DNA from: Utricularia gibba
Taxonomy: Eukaryota > Streptophyta > Magnoliopsida > Lamiales > Lentibulariaceae
NCBI GenBank assembly: GCA_002189035.1
Contig: NEEC01000004.1
Span: 3,162,001-3,226,000, forward strand
Direction of reading: 5' to 3'
Length of the DNA: 64,000 nucleotides
The notes below the pieces were generated by a model that did not search any database, was not told the DNA's origin, and saw only the letters and a list, made by a program, of their open reading frames with translations. Shown piece by piece: positions 36,021-48,985 of the stretch; positions within the stretch are counted from its first letter, which is position 1; every line of letters begins with the position of its first letter. Made by a program: the position numbers and the translations under genes.

Positions 36021-37128
36021 TGATAACTGATTTTGTGTCGTTTCAAAACATGTTCTTCCACTACTTTTGAGTGTTGTTTTTACTTATCTTAAACCCCACT
36101 TTCTCATTATTCTCAATGGATTTTGCATCTTTCACACTACTTTGATCTTTTTAGAGAGAAAGTGTATTTTGTGAATTTTTAGGGTACTTTTGGATCAATT
36201 TGAGGAGAAATCAAGACCTACCAAATTATGGACTTAATGGGCCACGAATCTCAACCCAAGACTCAGTCAACCAATGAAGATTTGGTCCAAGATTCGTGGA
36301 TACGATAGACATATGAAGAAAATCTTTGAAAATTTGAATAAAAGATTTGGATAGAAGATCTTATCCAAGCCCATCGAATAAGCTCAATACAAAGACTTGA
36401 ATGTACTCTCCTATAAATACCTCATTCTCTCAATCATTAGAGACGTCTTTGACCACTTTTCCTTTGTACTTTTCCTATTTTCGTGTCTATTTTCATGTTA
36501 GAGTCAAGTTTGCGCGTGTAGGCGCTTGCGGCTGAGGATCTGCGGTGAAGCCTTGCTTGCGCAAGTCCTGCGCGTGTGACTGTTTTTCGCAACGTTTTCT
36601 TTATCAACGTGCTCTTTAGTATCACATAACCCAAAGGGAGTGTGAAAGAATCAAAGGTTGGCCTCAAGCACTTAAGAAGAAGGGCTCAATCGGACATCGT
36701 TGGTAAGGCACATTTTGTCTAATCTGTCTGCGAGGTGTAAGGTGTAGGGGTTAGATTTCGGTGTGGGGAAAACATGAGTTATCAAAAGAGGTGAAATGGC
36801 TCTGGTGGTGTGGTTGATTCCATAATCCCACAAAACAAGGGACGGTACTATAACGGTCACCGAGTAGCACTACTTTAGAATAGCAACCCCAGAGCTTGCG
36901 CAAGCAGGTCAGTTTTCAAGGTTTGCATACACGCAAGGGCGGGTTTCAAGTAAGGTGAGTCCTGGATCCAAAACCAATTTTCTTATTGTTTTTAAAACCA
37001 AATCTTTTTTTTGTTTTGAGTCTTTTTGAGTTTTTGTTTGAAAAGAAAATTTCAATAACAATTCCCTGTGGATACGATCTTATTTTATTACTTTGACGGT
37101 TTATGTACACTTTGCAGAATCACCATCA
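36021..37128 (+). mobile_element. solo LTR of the Athila-type family
   Basis: Begins TGATAACTGATTTTGTGTC and ends CAGAATCACCATCA. It aligns in reverse orientation with both LTRs of the element at 49387-62036. Flanks are ATCGT (36016-36020) and ATCGG (37129-37133), a 5-bp duplication with one mismatch. It carries two CTTGCGCAAG palindromes (36556-36565, 36895-36904). More diverged from the two LTRs than these are from each other. Confidence 0.9.
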
Positions 37129-38463
37129 ATCGGTAATCATATATTTATAAATTTGATTTTTTTGACTTAATCTCGTAATATTAATTTGAATTAATTTATT
37201 TTTGGATAAATTTTTAGTTTATAAAAAAAATAAGATTTAAAATAAATATGAATTGAACCCTCAATCAATAAGTTATAGAAATAAAATGTAATCAAGTAAG
37301 CTATCGATGCACTTAAATATTTATAAAAACTTTATGCTTCAATTGTGTAGCATTATTTTTATAAAAACATGATTAAATGAGTATTGATAGTATTTTCAAT
37401 CCTTTAATTAATTATTTTTCTGTTTATTATTATTATTTTTTAATCAATTTTAATATTATTAAAAAGTATAATTTGAAACAAACGCAAATTAAAATCTGGA
37501 CCAACAAATCAAAATAGCAAAACATGGTCAATTGAGTTTGTACGTAGGTTATACACAACTCATATAGACTTAAGAAACCATACGAGTATGGTTTATGTAT
37601 AAACGACAATAATATATATAACAAAAAACCACACGGATATTATTTATAAAATAGCACATGAATGTTGATTGTATATAACTCAAGCGTGTAGCTTAGTTTA
37701 TCATATTTCACTTGTTTATATAAAAATGACAAGTGAATGAATATTGATAGTTCATTCATTTAAGTAATTTATTTTGAATATTTAACTAATAAAATTTTCA
37801 CACATGACTAGTCTGCGAAAAAGCTCTTTGGTTCACTATCCTATGTAGCTAGCCATCATTCTTTGCAAAAATCTTTTTTTACAATAAGTATTAAAGAAAT
37901 AATTCAGATGATAAAGTAGAAAAGAGGCAGTCTAAACAATGCTTCAGATGATAAAATAGAATGAATCTGTCAAACATAAAAATAATACAGGTTATTAGAT
38001 CAAGTGGTTTCAATGTTTTAAAACTCAAGAACAATTCAATATTCAATTTGGTTTAATTTGAATCCATTATTTTTTGAATTCAAATTCAATATTTTTTTAT
38101 AAAAGAAACTCTTTAAAAAATCTAAAATTTCGAAATAATAAATTTAATTTTTTTTAATCTGTCATAAGATATTCATAATAAATTTAATTTATTATAAAAA
38201 ATTCAATTCAAAATCATAAATAAGTTGAAAACATAGATGCTTTTAATTTCTCCCATTTTCTTTATTTGTCCATGGTGTTCCCCATCCCGACGCCTCATTT
38301 ATGAGTTATAACGCAACGGCAACCCTCGGCCCAGCCGCAACAACCCTACGCTTTATTCAGTGAGACAATCTCTTCCTACGATAAAATACCACGCAGCAGC
38401 TCCCAAGCACGCACGCACGCACGCGCGCACGGCACCTGCTCAGATGACAAGGGTTCATGCAAA
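37129..38463. other. AT-rich intergenic stretch
   Basis: No gene seen. A CACG tetranucleotide run (about 38408-38428) lies just 3' of the AAA ATPase stop codon. The rest is AT-rich with long A and T runs. Confidence 0.45.
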
Positions 38464-41400
38464 CTATTTAACGATTACACGGGCCTCAGATTTCTCTGCT
38501 GGGCGGCTGCCTCTGCTCCCATCAGCCATGGACACTTGCCGTCGCTCAGCGCTTTCCATGTATTCATAGAGAGGCGGAAGTGAGACCTCATCTCCAGATT
38601 TTTCGGCTTGCCCTCGAATGATCTGTTTGCGGTTTGAAACATGAGACACGTAAACCGGTGGGGAGGATAGGATCAGGATCAGGATCATCGCACTCGTCAT
38701 TACCTTCGATGCCCAACGTCTCTCCGCATGTTGGCAAAAGTCCCGAATGTCACGGCCTGACATCCTGCACACAGGTGGCCGACGTGCGGCGCATTAGAAA
38801 AAGCAAAAGCTTCATCTGAGCGAACTCATAATGGGATTCTGCAACTCACCCCTCAGTAGACGCAGCAAGTTGAGCAACTTCGGATTGTTTCAGGTGCTTT
38901 GCATACTGTGCCACTATTGCTTCACGAGTTTGCCGATCAGGGAGGCCAAAAAAAATCGATGAATCGAATCGGCTGGTAGAATATGTAATAAGTTAGGCAT
39001 TGTTTCAAGATTCGACAACCAGAGAAAAAAACAAAACTGTGGTGCGCTACCTATTTAAAGCAGGATCCAGGTCTTGTTTTCTGTTGGTGGCGGCAATAAC
39101 CACTACTTGATTATCCTGCTCAAATCCATCAATCTGCGAACCAGAAAATTAGATGATCTTACATAGCACAAGCAAGCACGCGAGTTTCCAGCTCACTGAA
39201 TCACAGAATGCTAAAACCACTAAATCCTTGATCTACAATAGGAACTATTTATTCGTTCAGTATAACACTTTCCTGTAACTGCAAGTCAGTAAACAAGCAT
39301 ATCCTACCTTTCTTAACAACACAGATAGGAGTCGACGGGTGACCTCATGGGTTTCATTGTCTCTGGCAGTAGCGACAGAATCGATCTGTCATGAAAATCA
39401 AAAACATAAGAGAGATGACTAAGATCCCCTTTAAACAAAATGAATAACTATCAGCGTTAGTAATGACCTCATCTAGGAAAACAATAGCACCATTTGGGAA
39501 ATCATTAGCTAGTGAAAAAACTTTCCCCAAAAGACGTTCACTTTCGCCATAATACTTGGAAACTACAACCTCCAGCGGAACGTACAGCAGAGGGATGCCC
39601 TGCAAAGTAAGAAAAATGGTTCAAGGATGCATTATGTTTTCAATTATATGAAATGCAATGAGGCATTCACAACATTCAACGAATTAACATGGCCCTTGTG
39701 AATTTCCGCATACAACTTAACATGAGGCATTTACAGCATATTCCATGTTGAGCTCCAGGGAAGTATGCAAAAACAAAAGTGCAAGAAGTACGCTCAAGGC
39801 ATGAAATGACTACCGTTTGATCAGCTATTACACGTGCACATGATGTCTTTCCCGTACCTGGAATAGTGAACATGGATATATTTCATTACCTTTCTCCTTC
39901 CCCTTATAGAAAAATAGCTATTCACATATGAAAGAATTAGAGTCATATTATTTTATTCAAATATGAGAAAATTAGAGGCGGCAAGATCAGCCTGACAGGA
40001 GCTGGAGGAGCCACTAGTTTTTCCTACAGCATGAGTAATGATGTAATCTATAATAGTAGAGCTTGCTATAAGAAGAAACTGCAGCCGGAAAAAATAGAGT
40101 GGAAAGATTAACATTCATATTATTTGGTGACAAAGACTTTTCTAAATTTCAAAGCAGATGGAGAAGGAAGAGTTGGCAGCAAAAGTGACTGTGCAGTCAA
40201 ACAACACCTAGAGAACCACTGGTTCACCGATTTAACTTCACACACAAAAAAACATGTGGAATCGATCCAACAAAAGATAATTAGTATAAGGTTCCATCTC
40301 CTAACTCGACTTGCTGTAATTGGAAAATAGGAGGATTTTTCAAATGACCGAAGAAATGAATACATATAGAAACGCTTATAAAGATCAACACCCGGGATAG
40401 ACAAACCTGGCGGGCCTTCAAAAAGCACTGCACGAGGCCTGTTTGTTTCAAATTTACACCGAGTACCATGGGCAATATCATCATACACTTCAGGCCTTCT
40501 CAGAGCTAGTAAGATAGTATCTTCAATCTCCCTAATAAAAAGAACACAAATGATGGCTTAGTTTAAATTGGAAAGGCCACATCGTGACAAAAATGGTAAG
40601 TACTCTTGGACAAATAATCAGTACACTCATTTTAGGAAGCAAACATATGCACTCATGAACAAGAATCGACCAAAAAAAAAAAAGAAAAGAAAAGGAACCA
40701 CATGAAGATCAAGACTCGGTAGGCTGCTCTATATTTACATGCAGTGCAGAATTATATTGGAAGAGAAACTTGTTTTCATGTATTTTCAGTGGTACCGCTT
40801 TTGATAATCATATCCTGCAATATTGTCCCAAGATATATCAAAATTTGAAAATTCCTCATTCAATTGTTTACGTCCATAAACCTTGACCCCCATTCCTTCC
40901 AGACTTTCAATTGTTTTTTCCATATTTGAAATCCTTGCAGCATCTCCCCTGTATCTTATTCCAGTTCCAGTGCTGTTTCCAGCTAATCGCAGGATGCACG
41001 CCAGAGCCTCAAGCTCCTCGGTAGTAAAACTTCCCTCCTTAATGAACTCAATTTCCTGAGCATACGAACGTGATCAATTACTAGTGCCATGAATGGCAAT
41101 GTTATTGCAAGCAGCAAAAGGTATCCAATTACAGGAACATACAGCCTTTTCAGAGCTAATGAGAGGGCGGAACATCAAAACACAAAGCTCCTCGTCATTT
41201 TTGATATCTCCAACTTCAGCTCCACTGTTTGCATTCTCTTTTTTTGGGCGAGTTAGTGCCAGTTGCCAGGAAACCCCACTATTCAAAACACAAACAAATG
41301 CTGCCTCTTAAATCAGACATTCATTCACCTCAAACAAAAAAAGCTGACTGTCCTTAGGATACAATTGTAATGAAGATCAAATGAAAAGAAAAAGTTAGTA

Positions 41401-42489
41401 ACCTATCCCAAACTCTCAGGGTCATATCTGAGCCAGCAGTGTTATCTGCACTACTGACTCCAAGATGGGAAACAAGTTTGGAGATTAGTAATGGAATTTC
41501 ACAGGATGGGGGAACTTGGAACCTGAATGACACCTGTTCAGAAGCAGCTGTTAGAATGAAAGTATCCTGATATAAGAATCCCAAGATAGAACACCGGGGT
41601 AAAGCAAGCATTCAGTGATGTGTGAATTAGGGAATGCACGCGGAAAATAATCCTTCTAACCTTTCTTCCTTTAACAGCCACAGTGAAACGAGGATAAAAA
41701 TTAGTTCTTGCTCCATCTCTTCGAAGCAATTCCTCCAACCGAGCCTTCTCTCTCCTTGCGATATCCTGAAGGTCATTGATGCTCAAAGCAGGCACTGATT
41801 GTGGTGGAGGTAGATCATTTCCAAACGCAGGCAATGAAGCATTTTTTTGGCTTCCTAACAAGAGAAATCATACTATGTAATGAAATTGAAGGGATTTCTG
41901 ATTCATGCCATAGGTCAACGTTTAGTTGCAACAGTTAAGGAGGTGGAGGGAGCCAGAGACCTCTGCGCCATCAGCAAAAGCTTCATCTAACAGCCCAAAA
42001 CCAAATAAACCTGCTAAAATCGCCGGGAAAGGCAACATCCCAGCAGCTCTTGTTGCGGACTCGGATGCATTCGTATGTAGCCGCTTAAAAGATTCTAGGT
42101 GCACATAGTCATAGAATAATAGGCCACGATCAGCAAAAATTTTCATTCCAGAATCAAAGACCAGAGTAAACAACAGCAGAACCATTACTGGAAAATGTGA
42201 AACCTAAAACCTGCAGTATACACAACTTAAAAACTACGGTATACACAACCAATAACCACGGAGAGAATTTTGCAGGCGCCAACATATCGAGAGAAGCACA
42301 CTACAAAAGCTCTCAACAAAGCACCATAATCGCAATTCAAAAGAAGAACGCACCGTTTACTGAAGGTTGCGACTGCGGCAGCTGCTGCTGAACAGACGCC
42401 GAGAGGAATGGATGAGAATCACGGGCCCTTCTGAAGGATGCTGTATAGTACGGATGAATTTTTCTAGCGGCACGCCAGACGGACGTCAT
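38464..42489 (-). CDS. AAA-type ATPase, probably organellar (14 exons)
   Basis: Exons on the minus strand: 42354-42489, 41961-42094, 41661-41854, 41403-41533, 41143-41278, 40796-41055, 40407-40531, 39814-39857, 39468-39599, 39308-39385, 39051-39133, 38850-38972, 38704-38764, 38464-38622. Together with one missing base in the A run at the start of exon 3 they give 599 codons including the stop. One AAA domain is present: Walker A GPPGTGKTS (split by an intron after GPPG), pore-loop region YYGESERLLGKVF, Walker B AIVFLDEIDSVA, sensor region IAATNRKQDLDPAL and arginine finger SRFDSSIFF, ending in MSGRDIRDFCQHAERRW. The N-terminus (MTSVWRAARKIHPYY...SFRRAR) is basic and lacks acidic residues, like a mitochondrial or plastid presequence, and a hydrophobic stretch (MLPFPAILAGLFGFGLL) follows. 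Family is certain; substrate, organelle and named orthologue are not. The start of exon 2 is the least certain boundary. Confidence 0.88.
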
Positions 42490-43620
42490 GGAGTTCACCG
42501 GGAAGTTGACGTTTTCTCGTCGGATGGCGGAGACGTTTTCGTGGTGTCGAAGTAAACTGCAGTTTCCAGATTCTGCCTTTTTCAATCGTGAATTTCGCCA
42601 GTTACTATTAGTTACTGATGCATTAAAAAAAGCCGTATTAGGTGTCTTTATCAATTTTGGGAAATCCATAAATTCACATATGCTTATTAACTTTTCCAAA
42701 ATCCAATAAATAACTTTTTCACTTTTTTTCATCTTCATTTCAAAGATTTTTTTAAATTATATATATTAATAAAATTAGAAAACTTAAATTTTACCTTTGA
42801 TTAAACATCTTAAAAACTTGAAATATTATACATAAGAGTAATTGAAACAACTTGAAAAATCCAATATACAAAATGTTACTTGATGTTTGAGAGAGAGAAC
42901 AACAATGCATAAATAAATCTAATGAATCATTCAGCATGATAGTTAAAAGTCTGAATGATCCTACATAAGGTTGTTCAACAACCAAGTATTTCATAATTCT
43001 AAAATAAAATGTTGGAATTTAACAGATAAACTCATGGTTCCTAAAACATAAAGAGGTTGCCTGCATTGTAAGAAAATGAGTCATTTCAAGGATCATTATT
43101 AGGAAATAAATGGTTATCTCATTGAACAGAGTAAGAAAACGACTATACACACAACTTTTTTTTTCAACAAAACAAAGGAGCATTCAACAATTTCAAATGC
43201 AAATCAAGCTAATCTTGTTGAAACTCCACAAAACACCATCAGATCGTGTTTGAGTAATGTCGAATCTCTAAATGAATCACCAAGCAATTGGAATCTCCAA
43301 TGTAATGAATTACATGACATTGCTCAAATTAGTGCACCTGGAGGTTTTTGGTATTTTAAATCCCAACGATTTATACCTATATCAAAACACCATCAGATCG
43401 TGAAAATGATGAGATAAGTGGCAAGGATCATGTAAAAAGAAAATTGGAGCACTTGATAGAAGAGGGCATCGATCCAAGAGGAAAAAAACAGTGGGTAGAT
43501 GGAAGTAAGTTACGAATATGTCATGATGGCGGCATCAAAGCATAGAAACTCTGGAGAATGAAGGGAAGAAATTGGAATTAGAATCAAGAAAATAATTTGA
43601 GGCTTGCAATAACTAAAATG
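42490..43620. other. intergenic, promoter side of AAA gene; no gene
   Basis: Upstream DNA of the AAA ATPase gene, then AT-rich sequence. A phrase AAAACACCATCAGATCGTG occurs twice (about 43232 and 43385) and probably belongs to the neighbouring copia remnant. Confidence 0.4.
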
Positions 43621-44960
43621 GGAAGCTACAATTCATGAAGAAATCAGTTCCTTGGAAACTAATAAGGCATGGGATATAATGCAAATGAGTGTATAGGATT
43701 AAATTAAACTCAGATGTAAGCATTTCAAAAAATAAGGCTAAATTGATAATAAAGGAGTATATGTAGATTGAGAGAGTGGATTTTGTTGTGAGCTTTGTTC
43801 AATTAACCAAAACTACCACAATTATACTAGTTCTAATATTAATAGCAAAGCATTGATGGCATTTTTAACAAGTGGATATTAATAATGCAGTTTTGTGGGA
43901 ACTTGAATGAAATCATTTACATGAAACCTTCAAAAGGTTATGAAGTAAACGAAGGAGAGGCATGTCAATTAAAGAAATCAATACATGGGCTCAAATAGAT
44001 ATCTAGATATTGGTACCTTGAATTGAGTGAATTCTTAACTTAGATTTTGTTCAATCAAAATTTGTAGGAAAAGCTTGGAGACAATACAATTGTTTTATTA
44101 CTGTATGTAATAAAATATTTAAGAAATATTTTAGAATTTACGAAATGACAAACTAAATATTAAGAATTTCAATACATCTATAGATTAATGTCAAAATCTG
44201 GTACATGATAGTGAAATTGTTGATGATATTACTTGTAAAGTTCTAGTTGGTAAACTGCTATATTTGGGATTTACAAGTTTTGGCATTGCTTTTACAATGC
44301 AATAGCTAAATCAATTTATTCATTCACAATCACAAGAGCATTAGAAACTATGTATAGGGTCTTGAAATATTCGGAAGAGATCTTGAAGCTTAGTTTACAT
44401 TGTCCTTATGGGAGATAAATGGAACTTAAATCATAAACTGATGCAAATAAGGGGATTTGCATATTGACATAAAGATCATCATGTTACTGCATCTTTCTGG
44501 GTTATTGTTAGATATCATGTAAAAGTAAGAAGCAAAAAGTTATTTCTAAATCTTTTAACAAAAGCATATTATAGAAGTTTAGTCACAACAACGACAATGG
44601 AACTTATGTGACTATGTCATCTTTTAAAATATCTACACAAGTTATCAATGTTCCAAATCATTTTGGTATGATAATCGATTTTTTATTCATATAACAATGA
44701 ATTTAATACTTCATAAAAGAACAAAACACTTAAATAAGAACCATTATTTGATTAGGGACAAATACAAAGAAGGTTTCTTGTGCTTACATTTCATTCCACC
44801 AAGACAACAATTGGCAGATATATTCACGAAACCTTTACATTGTGCTCAACACAGCAACCTGACACACAACCTTAGACTTCCTCCAACTTGGAGGAGGAAT
44901 ATTGAGAAAGACAACCATTTAATGACTTTTGATTTCCCAAATTTTTGGATTTCATCCTAA
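43621..44960 (+). pseudogene. Ty1/copia polymerase remnant
   Basis: Heavily broken copia pol on the plus strand. Recognisable pieces: HEEISSLETNKAWDIMQM (about 43637), then EIIYMKPSKGYEVNEGEACQ and LKKSIHGLK (about 43912-43998), WYLELSEFL, and near the end the RNase H tail LHKRTKHLNKNHYLIRDKY followed by PPRQQLADIFTKPL (44697-44860). Many stops and frameshifts. LTRs not identified. Confidence 0.8.
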
Positions 44961-45138
44961 GCCAAAATCGAATTGAAATTTCATATTTTCGACTTCCTGT
45001 TTCCCGTTTACAATTTGAAATCGCTGTTCATGTAGTACTTTGTTGAATTTATACAGATGGAATCCTGTTGGTGTACAGCGTAGTGGGGTGCCGCATGGCG
45101 ATGAAGGGGCAAAACTGTGTGCTCCATTACACGAACAT

Positions 45139-47733
45139 CTACACGTGGGGCTTGGGAGGATCAGCCACAGCCTTCTTTATACAATCAACTATGCCTTGGC
45201 AATCCGCCTGAGGCACAGAGCATCCCGCATCACCTTCTTCCCAAGTGTCGCCAAAATACGAGTGAGGGGAGTGAAGGTTGCCGTGCGTTTGGCAGGCCTT
45301 CATCGTCTTGCAGTGCTCGGCTTCGTCGTCTCTGATGTTGATGAACACATCGTACAGGTTCTCTGAGACAAGGAGGAAAGCATTGTGTGTTACAAAATAT
45401 GCATTTTCAGGGCCTGCTTCATAACATGTAGAACCGGAGTTACCAATCTTAGGCCGTCGAGAATTGGGAGGTCTCGATGTTTGGAATTCATCTGTAGAGG
45501 GATTTTATGCAAAAATGAGGAGCCATGGAGACGGCAGCAGCAATGCTAGAAAACTCAAAGCTGGAACTGAACTCACCAAACAAATAGAGATCTTCAGTGT
45601 AATACTTCACCGCAACTTCAGGAGCAGGCAATTTCTCCAACTTCTCTGCAGGCGAGAGAGATGATGTTAAAAGCCGCATTCCGATCATGAACTTTCCGAG
45701 TTAAAAACCATATATATAATATGTATACCTTTTTCAGCCTTGGTGAATTTGTCATAAGTTTCAAATGCATGACTCTCGACGCACTCAGAGAAATGGTCTG
45801 CATGGATAACAAAAACACTGGTTTTACATTTCTTCAAACTGGCTTATGTTAGCATCAAATTCCTACTCACATGCCATTCTTGGACTCAGAGCATACATAG
45901 CAACTGTCATCCAAAAGTAGATGAACGCAACAGACTGAGCAAGGAGTCGGTCGAACCAAAATGAATTTCCACCTAATTCCTGCATGAAAATACATGAGAC
46001 AAATCCATCATCAACTAGACCAAAAACGAGCAGCTTCACTTCGATCCAAGAAAATGGTCATAATTTAATCCAACCACCATCAGTAGACTCTCAACTGGAA
46101 ATATTAATTAGTTCTCAACACGAAAATACATACAGAAATGACAAATTGAACGTTAAAATACTCTTTAACATTCCAATGGCTACGATCTCTGAGAAAGAGG
46201 AACACCTATGACGATAAAACATGCAGTTTCTGACTTTTGTTCCTTTTCTAAAAGCATGCTGCTGAGGCATGTGAGAGGAATTTAGGGAACAACCCGATGT
46301 CTTAAAACTACCCATACTAAAACTAAAGATTCTAGATGAGACACACTTTAGCTGTATTCAGCTAACCTCTGGAGGTTATATATCATTAACGCTGCAAATA
46401 TAAATCATCAAAGTATATTGGGGGTGCCAAGATAAAAATCAAGAGATGGGGATTGCATTTCAGTAATTAATTAGTGAGACATAAAATAGAGAGAACCATG
46501 AAGATTATTACTTCCATAATAAGCAAATGATGCATCTCATTCCAGCTCTCCGCAAAATGAACTTTCAAGTAATCAGCTCTTCGCCACCATCCAAAACTCT
46601 CGTACATGTGCAGAACGGACATGAAAGCTGCCAATACAAGAACAAAGTAAAAAACCCGTATAATCCATGATCATGAAATCAGAATTCATTGGACAGCGGA
46701 AAACAACTAAAACTGAATGCAGTTTAAAATAAAATCAAGCACGAACAGCGAGGATTTTCATTTGTTCACACTTGATATCTTCATTTCTTTTCTAAGGTTG
46801 AGCAAGAAACAGAGGCACAGATGTACATAAGCATGAAGTTTCGGGCACTACTTGGAGAATATGTGTGCTGGCTTCTAGCCATGTCAAACACGAGGCATAT
46901 GAAACCAGTCAAGTGTATGCTTAAAAAAGACCTCATTATTACCAAAGTATGGAACCCTTGCTATAGTCTCGAGAACATAAAACCTTGGATAAGGACGGTC
47001 ATGGTACAGGGAATCAAGAATGGCTATCACAGAATCCTGAAATGTTAACAAGACAAGATCAGAAATATCTTTCTTACATCCGACTAAAGAGTTGAATAAA
47101 ATATACATCTATGCTGAATCATTTTAAAAACTAAAAATATGTTGCTTACTGTAAGAAAGATATTTGTAGACTGCTCTATCTTAATAACCCACTTCTCCAG
47201 ATCACTAGAAGGGGGAGAAAGGCCAGGAGCCTCTGAGGTTCCTTCGTTAGGGAAAGCTTTGGGATCAAATGACTTCTCAACAACCAGTTTCTCCTCATCT
47301 TCTTGTACCGTTGTGGCTTGAACTTTGGACAGCCTTTTTCTTTATAACCAGAAACAAAATAGTAAAACAAATTCAGAAACGCCCAGCTTAAAAAGTAAGT
47401 TTGTCATACCAATTCCCCATCCATTAAACAATAAAAAAAACATGATGTAGAACAAAAGATTAGTCTTGTACCTCCAACAACACAACTTACACATCCATGA
47501 TCCACGCAAGTAAGGAAACGGAAAAATCAACTACTAAACCAAAAGCCTGAAACTAGGTACCGATTCTGAAAGACACGTGACTGGCGATCGATTCCAATTG
47601 GGAAGCATCTTCTCCAGACCCGAGGACCCTTCACTGACGAATACGATAGCGAAGAAAAGAGCAAGTGCTTCGCGTTAGGGGAAAAGGGCGCTGGAAGGAA
47701 AACCCCCGAACCCATGCAGCTAGAAAGAGGCAT
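45139..47733 (-). CDS. PTOX: plastid terminal oxidase (plastoquinol oxidase), 9 exons
   Basis: Di-iron plastoquinol oxidase of the thylakoid membrane (IMMUTANS type), which passes electrons from plastoquinol to oxygen and supports carotenoid synthesis. Exons on the minus strand: 47561-47733, 47150-47339, 46943-47036, 46512-46627, 45871-45979, 45729-45797, 45577-45645, 45444-45491, 45139-45362. Phases agree, giving 363 residues with no break; the Arabidopsis protein is about 350. Exon 1 is a serine-rich, basic transit peptide (MPLSSCMGSG...). All six metal ligands are seen: Glu in FYVLETIARVPYF, Glu and His in AESWNEMHHLL, Glu in HFSECVESHAFETYDKF, and Glu and His in NIRDDEAEHCKTMKAC. The PTOX-specific insert KLPAPEVAVKYYTEDLYLF forms its own exon 7, which separates it from mitochondrial alternative oxidase. 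The start at 47733 is the first ATG of the open frame. Confidence 0.96.
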
Positions 47734-48070
47734 TGCCAACTCTTTCGCGTGGAGCAGAAGTCTGGGGAGACGAAGAACCTAACTCGCCAACACCTTGGGG
47801 GATGGGTCCTATATTGGAATACCGCGATATTTTTGTTTGTGGAGCACAAGACTGGGGACCGGGACAACTTGCCGCTTACTTCTCCTCTTTATTTATGAAT
47901 ATTTCTTTTTATTTCACTGAAATTATAATGTGCATCTACATATCTCCTTCTAAAACCCATACCTTCCGAATCGTAAAATTATTTTCCGTAAAACCACCCC
48001 CACCCACCTCAGTAGAATCCGATTCGTCATCTCATCTCAGTGCTGCTGATTCAGAAGAATTGTTGATTCG

Positions 48071-48072
<2 letters not shown>

Positions 48073-48100
<28 letters not shown>
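48073..48100. repeat. AC dinucleotide microsatellite
   Basis: Fourteen uninterrupted AC units, about 340 bp upstream of the PTOX start codon. Confidence 0.97.
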
Positions 48101-48103
<3 letters not shown>

Positions 48104-48304
48104 AGGCGTGGCCCTGGCTGCAGGACAGACACCTTGAAATGTGGATTGGGTCGAGTAGATAGATTTTCCCGCATCACGCCATCGGAGAGTGTGGGCGATC
48201 TTCAAAGAGTAGATTTCCCCGCAACCACAGGAGCTGCTTGTGGATGTCCGTCATGTGCATCCGATAACCATACAAATGGTTTTGCTGCTAGTGCTGATTC
48301 AGAC

Positions 48305-48318
48305 AGAGAGAGAGAGAG
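48305..48318. repeat. GA dinucleotide microsatellite
   Basis: About seven GA/AG units. Confidence 0.9.
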
Positions 48319-48416
48319 GCATGAACAAGAACAACCAATAAGATATTTGATTTGACGGCTGCCCATTATCCACAAAGTTTTGGATCACCAGATTTCCTTA
48401 TCAGAAACAGGCACGA

Positions 48417-48985
48417 TTACCATTGAAGTTGCAACCTTCCAGATCTTTCGGATTTACTTATTCTAACTAATGTTTTTATTTTCTTCATTCGAGAACAAAT
48501 GTATATCATATCAACCAAAAGCTCAAAGTAAAAAAGGGTATGCTCTCTCCCTAGAGAATATAAAGCAAGAGGAGTACTTACCAACTTACAATTCATCATT
48601 TTAAATTTTTGAAGAATTTTAAACATGTAAGGTCTTTGATTCAAAATCACATATTTCTCCTCTTTACCTCTTTATTTCAAGAAACTTGAATTTTGAGTAT
48701 CCTACATGTTTCACCTAAATCTTTCATATCAAACTAAAAGAAAAGCTTCACCTTGAGTTGTCTTAGTTCATGAAGATTCACAATGGCAATCAACATGTCA
48801 TTAACATAAAATAAGCAACACAATAACACATTTTTGAAGAAAATGATGACATGATCTGATCAAGGATCATGTGTTGAAATGCAAAAGTCAATACTTGTCA
48901 TAAAAGAAGCAAACCTTTTATACCATTGTCTAGGGGGTTATTTGAGATTTTATAACGATTCAGCTTTGAAGACACACGAAGTTAG
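48417..48985 (-). pseudogene. Ty1/copia RT, downstream half, split by Athila-type insertion
   Basis: On the minus strand from about 48980: PRQWYKRFASFMTSIDFC, then LFYVNDMLIAIVNLHELRQL (the catalytic YVDD reads YVND), FDMKDLGETCRILKIQVS and FKMMNCKLVSTPLALYSLG. These are consecutive copia reverse transcriptase blocks broken by several stops. The preceding blocks of what seems to be the same enzyme are found at 63050-63540 on the same strand. Confidence 0.8.

Larger units (their letters stand above)
47734..48416. promoter_or_regulatory. upstream region of PTOX with two microsatellites
   Basis: Presumed promoter and 5' leader DNA of the plastid terminal oxidase gene. It holds an AC repeat and a GA repeat (listed separately) and moderately GC-rich text near 48100-48300 without a recognisable coding frame. 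Confidence 0.4.

Noticed and set aside
47631-47867. 78-residue minus-strand frame overlapping PTOX exon 1
   Set aside because: A shadow frame; the overlapping frame starting at 47733 gives a transit peptide in phase with the eight following PTOX exons.
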